From: Prevotella sp. | Lineage (GTDB): Bacteria; Bacteroidota; Bacteroidia; Bacteroidales; Muribaculaceae | Length of the DNA stretch: 64,000 nt | Assembly: GCA_023666665.1 (NCBI GenBank) | Contig: JAMPBN010000001.1 | Span: 1,059,404 to 1,123,403 of the forward strand | Direction of reading: 5' to 3' | In this document: positions 7,699-15,246 of the stretch, piece after piece | How the letters are laid out: each line of letters starts with the position of its first letter | Numbering within the stretch: the first letter of the stretch is position 1 | Position numbers and translations under genes: made by a program | Notes under the pieces: model-generated | Told to the model about the DNA's origin: nothing | Seen by the model: the letters and a program-made list of their open reading frames with translations, nothing else | The model's database searches: none

Positions 7699-10572
7699 TT
7701 AATTTTTCTCTCCGGAATCGGTGGTTTTTGATATTCTGACCTGTCGCCACATTTCCTTGCGGTTACACGTTGTGTATCCGCCGATTTGCAGCGCCTTGAG
7801 GTTGTTTTCTTTTTGTTTTTTCTTAACATATTTGGTCGTTTCCTCACCGAATGATACGGGGAACTCCTCGCTTTGCGCCATTCGGGCAATTATCGGGCAG
7901 AGCAGACCTGCGGGATGGTTGGGCGGTATCGGGGCGTTTTTCTTCTCTTTCTTGCGCGGGTCAACAAACGTCACTATCAGCTCCTGAACGGCGCGGGTAA
8001 ATGCCACGTAGAGTGCATTCAATTCGTCAATTGTCTGATCATCTTGCAATTCTTTAACTTTTGCTCGGAAGTGCGTGAACAGCAGAGATGTTCCCGCTGA
8101 AACACTTCCCGGAACGAGCGGGAAATATTTGGGCACTCTGCAATCCAATTTCAATGAGTTGAGAAATGGGTCGACCTCATACCAGCGGGTATTGGAGTCT
8201 TCGTCAAGGTACTTCTTAATCAGCGGAATGTGAACGCACTTAAATTCCAAACCCTTTGACTTGTGAATTGTCATAACGCGGATGGCGTTCACGCCCTCGG
8301 CCAGGCCTACGGCGGCTTTCTTTGCCAATTCGCTGTCCCAGAGCCGCAGAAAACCTTGCAGGGTAGGGGCCTTAGAGCGGCTGTAGTCAAGCACAAGATC
8401 CTGAAAGGCGCATAGATGTTGCACTTCCGAGTCACCCAAACGTTTGTCGGGGAGTTCGCGAATTAGTTGCTCCACGAGTTCGGTCAGTGCCATTCCGCTT
8501 GAGCGTATGCGGCGGTTGTGGGCTTCGGCGGTGCGGTTTTCGCGTTGCTTGTTGAAGTCGGCAATCACGCGCTCAAGGGCATCTGCGCCGTCACCAATGG
8601 TTTGCTGTTCAAGCAAATGCTCCTCAAGCCAGTCAATATCTTCCGACGTTGAGCGCGGCAGCCCCCGTGAGTTGAGTTTCGAGTCTTCTTGTACCGGTGC
8701 GTTGAATTCGCGAAGGCGGTTGATTATCCATTTCACCGAGCGGGCGCTTGCAACGTAGAGCGCTTCGTCGGACACCACCATAGTATCGGCGGGCAAAATC
8801 CCTTCGCTGACGGCGCGGAGCAGTTCATCAACGCAGGTGCGGGCATCTACATTGCTGCGTACCAATACTACAATGTCGCCCGCGTTGTAGCCGCTCTGCA
8901 ACTGGCGATTGATGTGTTGAAACATCCGCTCGAACGGCGCGGATTTGTTGTCGGAGTCAACGAGGTCCACGTCTACATACCCTGCCATTTCCGCGAGTCG
9001 GGCCTGCTGATGCACCTGCTGATAGGCATCGGCCTTTGGCGCGGCCACTTGTGCTGCCATTCCGGCTGCCTCAAAGAGGGCATTGTTGAAGTTTACAACC
9101 GTGGGTGCGCTGCGCCAGTTGTCGGCAAGTTCGCGATGGTCAATATATGAGCTGATTCGCGGCGTGCCGTCAATCTCGGTGGCTAAAAGTTCCGGGCTGG
9201 AGTTGCGGAAGCGATAGATGCATTGCTTCACGTCGCCGATTATGAGGTTGTCGTTTTCAGTTGCGAGGCTCTCGCTCAATAGCGGGCGCAGGTTTTCCCA
9301 CTGCATCCGCGAGGTGTCTTGAAACTCGTCAATCAAGAAGTGGTGCAGCTGCCTGCCGATGCGTTCATAGATAAACGGTGAGTCGCATTGGTCAATAATG
9401 GCGTTGAGCAGCTCGTTGGTGTCGGAGAGAAGAATGGTGTTGAGATGTGATTGCAGCTCTTGTCGCACAATGAGAATTTCGCGGAAAATGCCAAGAAAGC
9501 GCATATTGCCCAGCAGTGCATCTATTGAGTTGACCGAGCGGAGCAGTTCGGCGATTGCACTCAGCCGATTGTTGAAGTTGGCAATTGTCGCGTCGGGTAG
9601 TTTGTTCTTTTTCAGGAATTTGGCGAAATCCCCATCAAAGAGTCGGCTAAAATGTTTGTTGCCCCTTGCTTTGACCATATCCTCGGCAGCCAGCAAGTTG
9701 AGAAAATTGACGGCATACGATGTCAACGCTTCGACAACCTCGCTGCTCATTATGTAGTTGATTTCAGAGCGGATTTGTTCAAAAAGTTGCTGCCTCTTGC
9801 GCTTGAGCTCTCTTGTCAGGTCGGTTATCGCGTTCGGCTCGGCGAGAAATTGGTCTATGTCATCTTTTTTCTTCAGATAATCTTCGTCTGAAAGGTGCTT
9901 GATGAACTTGATAATTTCGCCGCGCAGATAGCTGTCGGGGCTGAAAATCTTATACTCGTGGCCGTTCTCCGCCTGGGTTTGAATCAGTTTCTTGACTTGG
10001 TCGAGAATGTATTTGCTGTTCAGCTGATGGGGGGCAACCACTCCTTTCATTCCGCAGGCGTGGGCGAGCAGGTCGGAAATGGCCATATCGGTCATCCGGT
10101 CGTTTTCGAGCATCAACTCATAGTTGCCGGCAAGGTCGGCCTCGTAGGCAAAAGAGCGCAACACGCGCTGAAAAAATGCGTCGATGGTGCTGATTTGCAT
10201 CTCTCCGAAGTCAAAGAGCATTGAGTCGAGTGCCCGGGTGGCGGCAAGACTTATCTGGCGGTCAATGTCGGAGTTACTGAGGTCGGTGTCGTCGGGGTCT
10301 ATCATCAGGTGAATGTCCCTGCGGTAGTCCGAGTTCGCCTGCGGGTCGGCAAGCAGCGCCAGTTCGTCAACTATGCGTCGGCGCATCTCCTGAGTGGCCT
10401 TGTTGGTGAATGTGATGGCAAGAATTTCGCGGTGGCGGCGCATATCGCTGCCTTTGAATAGCTGCAGGCGGCCATCTTTACGGTAGCCCAATAGCAGGGT
10501 AATGTATTTCAGGGCAAGCTGATAAGTCTTGCCCGCTCCGGCCGATGCCTTATAAATTTGCAGCGCTCCCAT
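7699..10572 (-). CDS. UvrD/RecB-like superfamily 1 helicase, apparently without nuclease domain
   Basis: A 957-aa helicase of the RecB/AddA type acting in double-strand break repair. Visible motifs are Walker A ASAGAGKTY (9-17), TIDAFFQRVLRSFA (motif Ic region, about 129-142), DEFQD (415-419), GDVKQCIYRFR (446-456), MTIHKSKGLEFK (motif V region) and LYVAFTRAV (motif VI). RecB/AddA relatives in Bacteroidetes usually continue with a C-terminal PD-(D/E)XK nuclease. This protein stops at about the point where that domain would begin, ending WRQVRISKTTDSGEKN, and the 34 nt before hppA leave no room for it. A separate AddB-like partner is not in the window. The ATG at 10570-10572 puts the Walker A in its normal place; SUI1 ends 8 nt upstream. 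Confidence 0.9.
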   Translation of the reverse strand: MGALQIYKASAGAGKTYQLALKYITLLLGYRKDGRLQLFKGSDMRRHREILAITFTNKATQEMRRRIVDELALLADPQANSDYRRDIHLMIDPDDTDLSNSDIDRQISLAATRALDSMLFDFGEMQISTIDAFFQRVLRSFAYEADLAGNYELMLENDRMTDMAISDLLAHACGMKGVVAPHQLNSKYILDQVKKLIQTQAENGHEYKIFSPDSYLRGEIIKFIKHLSDEDYLKKKDDIDQFLAEPNAITDLTRELKRKRQQLFEQIRSEINYIMSSEVVEALTSYAVNFLNLLAAEDMVKARGNKHFSRLFDGDFAKFLKKNKLPDATIANFNNRLSAIAELLRSVNSIDALLGNMRFLGIFREILIVRQELQSHLNTILLSDTNELLNAIIDQCDSPFIYERIGRQLHHFLIDEFQDTSRMQWENLRPLLSESLATENDNLIIGDVKQCIYRFRNSSPELLATEIDGTPRISSYIDHRELADNWRSAPTVVNFNNALFEAAGMAAQVAAPKADAYQQVHQQARLAEMAGYVDVDLVDSDNKSAPFERMFQHINRQLQSGYNAGDIVVLVRSNVDARTCVDELLRAVSEGILPADTMVVSDEALYVASARSVKWIINRLREFNAPVQEDSKLNSRGLPRSTSEDIDWLEEHLLEQQTIGDGADALERVIADFNKQRENRTAEAHNRRIRSSGMALTELVEQLIRELPDKRLGDSEVQHLCAFQDLVLDYSRSKAPTLQGFLRLWDSELAKKAAVGLAEGVNAIRVMTIHKSKGLEFKCVHIPLIKKYLDEDSNTRWYEVDPFLNSLKLDCRVPKYFPLVPGSVSAGTSLLFTHFRAKVKELQDDQTIDELNALYVAFTRAVQELIVTFVDPRKKEKKNAPIPPNHPAGLLCPIIARMAQSEEFPVSFGEETTKYVKKKQKENNLKALQIGGYTTCNRKEMWRQVRISKTTDSGEKN

Positions 10573-10580
10573 GCGTGGTG

Positions 10581-10898
10581 TTATTTATAGCCGAGTTGAG
10601 TGAGCAGCCGGCGCACGTCGTCGCGTCGGTCGCCTTGAATCAGAATCTCTCCGCCACGTGCTGAACCCCCAGTGCCCAGGCGGCTTTTCAGTGTGGCAGC
10701 CACCTGCTGAATGTCGTCATCTGCGCCGAAGCCGCTGATTATAGTGGCAACTTTTCCGGCGCGGCCTTTCCTCTCAAGCGCAATGGCAAGGTTTGACTTG
10801 GGCGTTGGGCGTTTGGTTTCAGGCTCCGGGCTTTGGCCCTCGGGCAATGTATTGCCGTCCATCAGCGATTTGAGTGCATCTTGCCAGTCGTTAGCCAT
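10581..10898 (-). CDS. SUI1/eIF1-like translation factor (YciH family)
   Basis: A 105-aa protein. The C-terminal 70 residues form the SUI1 fold, seen in GRAGKVATIISGF, LKSRLGTGGSARGGEILIQGD and RRLLTQLGYK. The basic, Gly-rich loop is the part that contacts the ribosome in eIF1 relatives. The N-terminal 35 residues are charged and proline-rich, as in bacterial YciH. In bacteria the family is thought to influence start-codon selection, possibly relevant in a phylum that rarely uses Shine-Dalgarno pairing, though that link is inference. The gene overlaps the preceding lipoprotein gene by 8 nt and is followed closely by the helicase. Confidence 0.9.
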   Translation of the reverse strand: MANDWQDALKSLMDGNTLPEGQSPEPETKRPTPKSNLAIALERKGRAGKVATIISGFGADDDIQQVAATLKSRLGTGGSARGGEILIQGDRRDDVRRLLTQLGYK

Positions 10899-11277
10899 TT
10901 ATAGAGTCCCCCTCCTCGGGATAGATGCCTTCGGTGCGGGCATCCACGCGGCCGTCGAGCTGGCGGAGCAGCTGATAGTATTTGAAGTCGTCACCGCCGA
11001 GCGAGTTGTAAAATGCGCTTGCTGCCACAGAGTCGCGGTGCAGCGCTGTGCGGTAGCAGTTGAGTGCCAAAGCGGTGTAATCCTCTCCGGGATTGGCCGT
11101 TTCGTTCAGTTTGGCCAAAGTGATTGATTGCATACAGAGCTGCGGAATGCTCACTGTGTCAAGATATTCGTCGGTGACTTCGGAGGCAACCCTCTCGGGC
11201 GACACCGACGGACGGCAGGCCCATATCAGCGCCATACAGCCGATAAATAGCAGAATTATGTATTTGGGGTTAATCAT
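10891..11277 (-). CDS. Small lipoprotein of unknown function
   Basis: A 128-aa predicted lipoprotein starting MINPKYIILLFIGCMALIWACR, with the lipobox cysteine at about residue 21. The mature part is short, acidic and tetratricopeptide-like in feel (ALALNCYRTALHRDSVAASAFYNSLG) but too short to assign. A longer in-frame start to 11334 was rejected because it would lie upstream of the TAATTTTG -7 element at 11284-11291. The chosen ATG is only 6 nt after that element, so the mRNA is probably almost leaderless. It is the first gene of the cluster that continues through SUI1, helicase, hppA and a second lipoprotein. Confidence 0.7.
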   Translation of the reverse strand: MINPKYIILLFIGCMALIWACRPSVSPERVASEVTDEYLDTVSIPQLCMQSITLAKLNETANPGEDYTALALNCYRTALHRDSVAASAFYNSLGGDDFKYYQLLRQLDGRVDARTEGIYPEEGDSING

Positions 11278-11283
11278 CAAGTG

Positions 11284-11291
11284 CAAAATTA
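11284..11291 (-). promoter_or_regulatory. -7 element of the lipoprotein-SUI1-helicase-hppA cluster
   Basis: TAATTTTG on the minus strand matches TAnnTTTG and ends 6 nt before the ATG at 11277. The 5' leader would be close to zero. Confidence 0.5.
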
Positions 11292-11327
11292 CGAATTTTT
11301 TGCGAAACTGACACGACATATGAAGTG

Positions 11328-11354
11328 TTAACAAACGTTAATAAATGGGGGGGG
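11328..11354 (+). promoter_or_regulatory. Palindrome TTAAC-AAAC-GTTAA followed by a G8 tract
   Basis: A perfect palindrome with 5-bp arms and a 4-nt spacer (11328-11341), then TAAAT and eight G (11347-11354), then TA. The same combination occurs upstream of the two large secreted-protein genes (18344-18371 and 54303-54340), always oriented toward the downstream gene. Here it lies 48 nt upstream of the -7 element of the WecA-like gene. This is a candidate regulator site; the binding protein is unknown. Confidence 0.5.
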
Positions 11355-11401
11355 TAGATGTTAAATTGGATTAACATTTGGAAAAATAAAGGAAAATGTT
11401 G

Positions 11402-11409
11402 TATTTTTG
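11402..11409 (+). promoter_or_regulatory. -7 element of the wecA-like gene
   Basis: TATTTTTG matches TAnnTTTG. A TTTG at about 21 nt upstream could be the -33 element. The ATG follows 29 nt downstream. Confidence 0.55.
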
Positions 11410-11438
11410 CAAAAAACCTTGAGTCTCACAATCGCATT

Positions 11439-12581
11439 ATGCGTGAATTATTTGAACAGAACCAATCAATAATAGTGGGAGTAATATCCTCATTTTTAGT
11501 AAGCTTATTGCTTACGGGCATCATAATTCCCAAAATCCTTCTGATAGCATATCGCAAGAACTTATTCGACGTTCCCGATGCGCGTAAAATCCACAAGGGT
11601 GCGATTCCTCGCCTCGGTGGCATCGCGTTTGTGCCGTCGGTGCTTTTTGCTGTGTGTCTGATAGTAGGTATCTTCAACTTGCCGTTCTACAATAGCTTAA
11701 CCGAGGTGCTGATTAACTCGTCAACCGCTCGCGCACTCTGCTTCAGCGTCTGCGGTTTGTTACTGCTCTACCTCGTCGGCATTGCCGATGACTTGATTGG
11801 CGTGCTTTATCGCGCAAAGTTTGTTGTGCAGCTTATTTCTGCAATTCTGCTCGTGTGCGGCGGCATCTGGATTAACAATCTCGATGGCTTCTGCGGCATT
11901 TATGAGTGGCCCGACGTGTGCGGGTGTATGCTGACGCTGCTCGTAACCGTGTTCTTCCTCAATGCAATAAACCTTATTGACGGCATCGACGGCCTGGCCT
12001 CGGGACTCAGCGCCGTGGCAATGGCTTTCTATGGTGTTATATTTGCCCTTTGTGGCGACACCATCAACGCTATGATTGCGTTTGCGACCCTTGGAACACT
12101 GATTCAGTTCTTTTATTATAATGTGTTTGGCAATGCCAAGATGGGCCGCAAAATCTTTATGGGTGACACCGGCGCTCTCTGCATCGGCTTCATCCTCACT
12201 TATCTGAGTGTGACTCTTACCCAGCGTACACAACTCCTGAACTCCGAGTGGAATACTATGGTAGTGGCATTCTCGCCGATGCTGGTGCCCTGCTTCGACG
12301 TGCTGAGGGTGTTCTTTGGCCGCATTAAGGCCGGCAAAAGTCCCTTTATGCCTGACAAGACGCATATCCACCATAAACTGTTGCGTCTGGGGATGTCTAT
12401 TCCCCGCGCTATGGTGACGATTCTGCTTATTTCCTTGACATTTATTATTGTTAATGTGGTTCTTTCGCCGTATGTTAATTCAGCGATTTTGATGCTTGGC
12501 GACTTGTTGGTATGGATCGGCTACCACTTTGGTCTTGACCGCCGCATTACATCATACGAGGCCAAACATGGAGCTCAATGA
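11439..12581 (+). CDS. Polyprenyl-phosphate sugar-1-phosphate transferase (WecA/MraY superfamily)
   Basis: A 380-aa integral membrane enzyme. It moves a sugar-1-phosphate, probably GlcNAc-1-P or a related amino sugar, from a UDP-sugar to undecaprenyl phosphate, starting a cell-surface glycan. Family signatures are GIADDLIGV (Asp-Asp Mg site, about 110), NAINLIDGIDGLASG (about 175-190), GDTGALCIGF (about 245) and the cytoplasmic HIHHKLLRLG loop that marks the WecA branch. About ten hydrophobic segments are visible. The ATG at 11439 was chosen: it starts just before the first membrane segment and lies 29 nt after a TATTTTTG -7 element. A longer ORF from 11358 would begin upstream of that promoter. 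It overlaps the following gene by 14 nt. Confidence 0.92.
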   Translation: MRELFEQNQSIIVGVISSFLVSLLLTGIIIPKILLIAYRKNLFDVPDARKIHKGAIPRLGGIAFVPSVLFAVCLIVGIFNLPFYNSLTEVLINSSTARALCFSVCGLLLLYLVGIADDLIGVLYRAKFVVQLISAILLVCGGIWINNLDGFCGIYEWPDVCGCMLTLLVTVFFLNAINLIDGIDGLASGLSAVAMAFYGVIFALCGDTINAMIAFATLGTLIQFFYYNVFGNAKMGRKIFMGDTGALCIGFILTYLSVTLTQRTQLLNSEWNTMVVAFSPMLVPCFDVLRVFFGRIKAGKSPFMPDKTHIHHKLLRLGMSIPRAMVTILLISLTFIIVNVVLSPYVNSAILMLGDLLVWIGYHFGLDRRITSYEAKHGAQ

Positions 12582-12894
12582 TTATCAGCGGGCCGCGCTG
12601 CGCACTGCCATTTATCCAGCCGAACACGCCATCGTTTATCCCACTTTGGGATTGAACGGCGAGGCCGGCGAGGTGTCCGACAAGGTTAAAAAGACAATTC
12701 GTGACCACGGAGCTGACTTCTCGCCCGAGCGTCGGCGCGAAATCGCCCTTGAGCTGGGCGACGTTATGTGGTATGCCGCAACCCTGGCCCGCGATTTGGG
12801 CTTCACCCTCGAGGAGGTTGCGCAGATGAACATAGACAAGCTCGCAAGCCGCAGCCGACGCAATATGATTCACGGCAGCGGTGACAACCGCTGA
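12568..12894 (+). CDS. MazG-like nucleoside triphosphate pyrophosphohydrolase
   Basis: A 108-aa small all-alpha NTP pyrophosphohydrolase that would split NTPs to NMP and PPi, a house-cleaning role. The metal-binding helices show GEAGEVSDKVKK (about 31-42) and ELGDVMWYAA (about 68-77), the EExxE...ExxD pattern of MazG/RS21-C6-like proteins in a single-domain version. The start at 12568 gives an N-terminus MELNDYQRAAL typical of the family; the upstream in-frame extension lies inside the preceding membrane protein gene and was rejected. The gene begins 14 nt before the end of the WecA-like gene, so it is probably translated from the same mRNA. Confidence 0.85.
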   Translation: MELNDYQRAALRTAIYPAEHAIVYPTLGLNGEAGEVSDKVKKTIRDHGADFSPERRREIALELGDVMWYAATLARDLGFTLEEVAQMNIDKLASRSRRNMIHGSGDNR

Positions 12895-12961
12895 ACCGCG
12901 CTCCCCGACATTTTACCGCAAAAAATGTTTTTTTTCTGTTGCAGAGTCGGCAGAAAAGTGG

Positions 12962-12969
12962 TAACTTTG
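12962..12969 (+). promoter_or_regulatory. -7 element of tRNA-Leu / prs
   Basis: TAACTTTG, 38 nt before the tRNA-Leu 5' end, with a TTG about 20 nt upstream as -33 candidate. The intergenic stretch 12895-13007 holds only this promoter. Confidence 0.6.
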
Positions 12970-13007
12970 CACCCGAAAACGGACATCACTTGACACTCTG
13001 GAACTAC

Positions 13008-13088
13008 GCGCACGTGGCGTAATGGCAGCCGCGCCAGACTTAGGATCTGGTGGAGTAATCCGTGGGGGTTCGAGTCCCCCCGTGCGCA
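13008..13088 (+). tRNA. tRNA-Leu (anticodon TAG)
   Basis: An 81-nt class II tRNA. The acceptor GCGCACG pairs with CGTGCGC, the anticodon stem CCAGA pairs with TCTGG around loop CTTAGGA, and there is a long variable arm and a GTTCGAG T loop. CCA is not encoded. Only 32 nt separate it from prs, with no terminator between, so the transcript probably runs into prs and the tRNA is cut out. Confidence 0.95.
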
Positions 13089-13120
13089 CAAGCTTTCTAA
13101 CCCTTAACCAGTCACTTAAA

Positions 13121-14062
13121 ATGAACTCCCAGCTTCCACCCTTTAAGGTGTTTTCCGGAACCAAGTCGCGCTATATGGCCGAAGAAATCTGTAAAGACCT
13201 CGGAGTGCCCCTTGGCCAGATGAACATCCAACACTTTGCCGACGGCGAATTCGAAGTATCGTTTGAAGAATCGATTCGCGGATGCGAAGTTTACCTCGTT
13301 CAATCAACATTCCCCAACACCGACAACCTGATGGAGCTGTTGCTGATGATCGATGCAGCCAAGCGCGCATCGGCTCGTTCGGTTGTGGCTGTAATCCCCT
13401 ACTTCGGGTGGGCGCGTCAGGATCGTAAAGACAAACCCCGCGTCAGCATTGCCGCAAAGCTGGTTGCCGACCTCCTCTCAGCCGCCGGCGTAACCCGCGT
13501 GATTACTATGGATCTCCACGCCGACCAGATTCAGGGATTCTTCAACGTGCCGGTTGACCATCTCTATGCCTCGTCGGTATTCGTGCCTTATATTGAGAGC
13601 CTGAAGCTGAAAGACCTCGTGATTGCCTCTCCCGACGTTGGCGGTGCAAAACGCGCAAACTCCTATGCCAAACATTTCAACGTTCCGCTGATTCTTTGCC
13701 ACAAGCAGCGCGCCAAGGCAAACGTTGTTGAAAAGATGACCGTAATCGGCGACGTTAAGGACAAGAACGTTATCATCATTGACGATATGGTCGACACCGC
13801 CGGCACCATAACCAAGGCCGCCGACCTGATGATTGAAAACGGCGCAAAGACCGTTCGCGCCCTTTGCAGCCACGCCATAATGTCAGACCCCGCAAGCGAA
13901 CGCGTAGACAAGTGCGGACTCACTGAGATGATGTTTACCAACTCCATACCGTTTACCAAGGAGTGCAAGAAAGCTACGATTCTCACCGTGGCTCATCTGT
14001 TTGCCGACACCATTCGCCGCGTTCATAACAACGAGTCAATCTCAAGCCAGTACGTGATTTGA
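13121..14062 (+). CDS. prs: Ribose-phosphate pyrophosphokinase (PRPP synthase)
   Basis: A 313-aa cytosolic enzyme making PRPP from ribose-5-phosphate and ATP for nucleotide, His and Trp synthesis. Visible motifs are FADGEFEVSFEESIRG (ribose-5-P and subunit contacts), PYFGWARQDRK (ATP loop), DLHADQIQGFF (metal His/Asp) and the PRPP-binding loop VIIIDDMVDTAGTI. Length is normal. The ATG at 13121 was chosen; the longer ORF from 13022 runs through tRNA-Leu and is not real. It follows the tRNA by 32 nt and its TGA overlaps the putative TTG start of the next gene. Confidence 0.97.
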   Translation: MNSQLPPFKVFSGTKSRYMAEEICKDLGVPLGQMNIQHFADGEFEVSFEESIRGCEVYLVQSTFPNTDNLMELLLMIDAAKRASARSVVAVIPYFGWARQDRKDKPRVSIAAKLVADLLSAAGVTRVITMDLHADQIQGFFNVPVDHLYASSVFVPYIESLKLKDLVIASPDVGGAKRANSYAKHFNVPLILCHKQRAKANVVEKMTVIGDVKDKNVIIIDDMVDTAGTITKAADLMIENGAKTVRALCSHAIMSDPASERVDKCGLTEMMFTNSIPFTKECKKATILTVAHLFADTIRRVHNNESISSQYVI

Positions 14063-15177
14063 AGCAGCGCAACGACTATTACGCGCAACTTCTTCGCGCC
14101 AATGGCGACCCTCAAAAACTAAATAAGATACTCCAAGACACGTGTCGCCGCAAAGCTGCAAAAAAGCTCGCGGCGACACTCTCTTTAGCCCCCGGTTTCC
14201 GCTTCCCCACGGAGTTGAGCGCCGAGCAATGTACTGCCGACGTTGTTGCCGAATTTCACGCCTCGTTGCTGCCTGAGGGTTGCAGCGTAGTTGACCTCAC
14301 GGCGGGGTTGGGAATTGACTGTTTCCATATAGCCCGCCGAGCGTCGGATTTGTTGGCCATAGAAATGGACATGCAAGTTTGCGACGCGCTGCTCCCCAAC
14401 GCTGACGCCTTGGCGCTCCCCCAAATTCGGGCGCTGTGTGCCGACTCTACTGAGTGGCTCAAAAACACCGGTGAACGTTTCGACGTGGCGTTTATCGACC
14501 CGGCGCGACGCGCTGCCGACGGTTCGCGGCTATATTCGCTGAGTCAGTGCCGCCCCAACGTCATTGAGCTGCTCAACGACATTGAACGCATTGCTCCAAG
14601 GCTGATAATCAAGGCCTCGCCGATGTTAGACATAACGCAGACCCTTGCCGAGCTGCGCAACGTCAGCGCCCTCTATGCCGTGGGCACACGCTCGGAGTGC
14701 AAAGAGCTGCTCATTGACATTGACTTCACTCGCTCGGTCGCTGACCCCGCCATTTCTGCAATCACTATTGACGGAGGTGCTTTTATATCGACTGTGCGGC
14801 GTTCTGAGCCCGTGGAAGACTGCCGCAACATAGCCGTTGGCGACACTTTGGGCGAACCCTGGCCCGCAGTGATGAAAATTCAGCCGCGAGGTCTGTTTCC
14901 CCGACAGCTCCACCCCTCAACGCTCCTATTCCTAAACCCCGACGCTGACTTTCCCGGCGAAGTATACCGCATAGAGCGGATTGAGGAGTTCTCGTCGTCG
15001 ACAGTCCGACGGCTTGCGCGCGAAAAATTAGCCGCCTCGGTTGCGACGCGCAATTTTCCCCTCTCTGCCGACCAGCTGCGCCTGAAGCTCAAAGCCCGCG
15101 AGTGCAGCTCCGAGCGCCTGATGGCCACGACCGTGGCGCCCAATCGTCAGCTGCTCATCTTTCTTACCAAGCAATAA
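14059..15177 (+). CDS. Class I SAM-dependent methyltransferase with THUMP-like domain
   Basis: A protein of about 372 aa. The Rossmann methyltransferase core is visible in CSVVDLTAGLGIDCFHIAR (motif I, about 75-93), an acidic LLAIEMD, and FDVAFIDPARR (about 140-150, DPAR in place of the NPPY/DPPY motif). The C-terminal part (about 280-372) fits the THUMP-like domain attached to this Bacteroidetes family. The substrate is probably RNA but is unknown. The N-terminus is uncertain: the reading frame opens with TTG at 14059, overlapping the prs stop by 4 nt, and no ATG lies nearby. Coupled translation from prs would allow such a weak start. A hairpin at 15183-15210 closes the unit. Confidence 0.8.
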   Translation: MKQRNDYYAQLLRANGDPQKLNKILQDTCRRKAAKKLAATLSLAPGFRFPTELSAEQCTADVVAEFHASLLPEGCSVVDLTAGLGIDCFHIARRASDLLAIEMDMQVCDALLPNADALALPQIRALCADSTEWLKNTGERFDVAFIDPARRAADGSRLYSLSQCRPNVIELLNDIERIAPRLIIKASPMLDITQTLAELRNVSALYAVGTRSECKELLIDIDFTRSVADPAISAITIDGGAFISTVRRSEPVEDCRNIAVGDTLGEPWPAVMKIQPRGLFPRQLHPSTLLFLNPDADFPGEVYRIERIEEFSSSTVRRLAREKLAASVATRNFPLSADQLRLKLKARECSSERLMATTVAPNRQLLIFLTKQ

Positions 15178-15182
15178 AGCAA

Positions 15183-15210
15183 GCGCGGACTGTTTCACAA
15201 CAGCCCGCAC
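15183..15210. terminator. Hairpin between convergent genes
   Basis: GCGCGGACTGT pairs with ACAGCCCGCAC (11 bp with two G-T wobbles, 6-nt loop). It lies between the ends of the methyltransferase (+) and the secreted protein (-). T tracts are weak on both sides. The minus-strand sequence is clearly related to the terminator after the paralogous gene at 57251-57292. Confidence 0.55.
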
Positions 15211-15246
15211 TCTCAATAACAATTTTAAAATCACACGTGTTCTTTA

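Noticed and set aside
13022-13120. N-terminal extension of prs
   Set aside because: Runs through the tRNA-Leu gene; the conserved protein begins at 13121.
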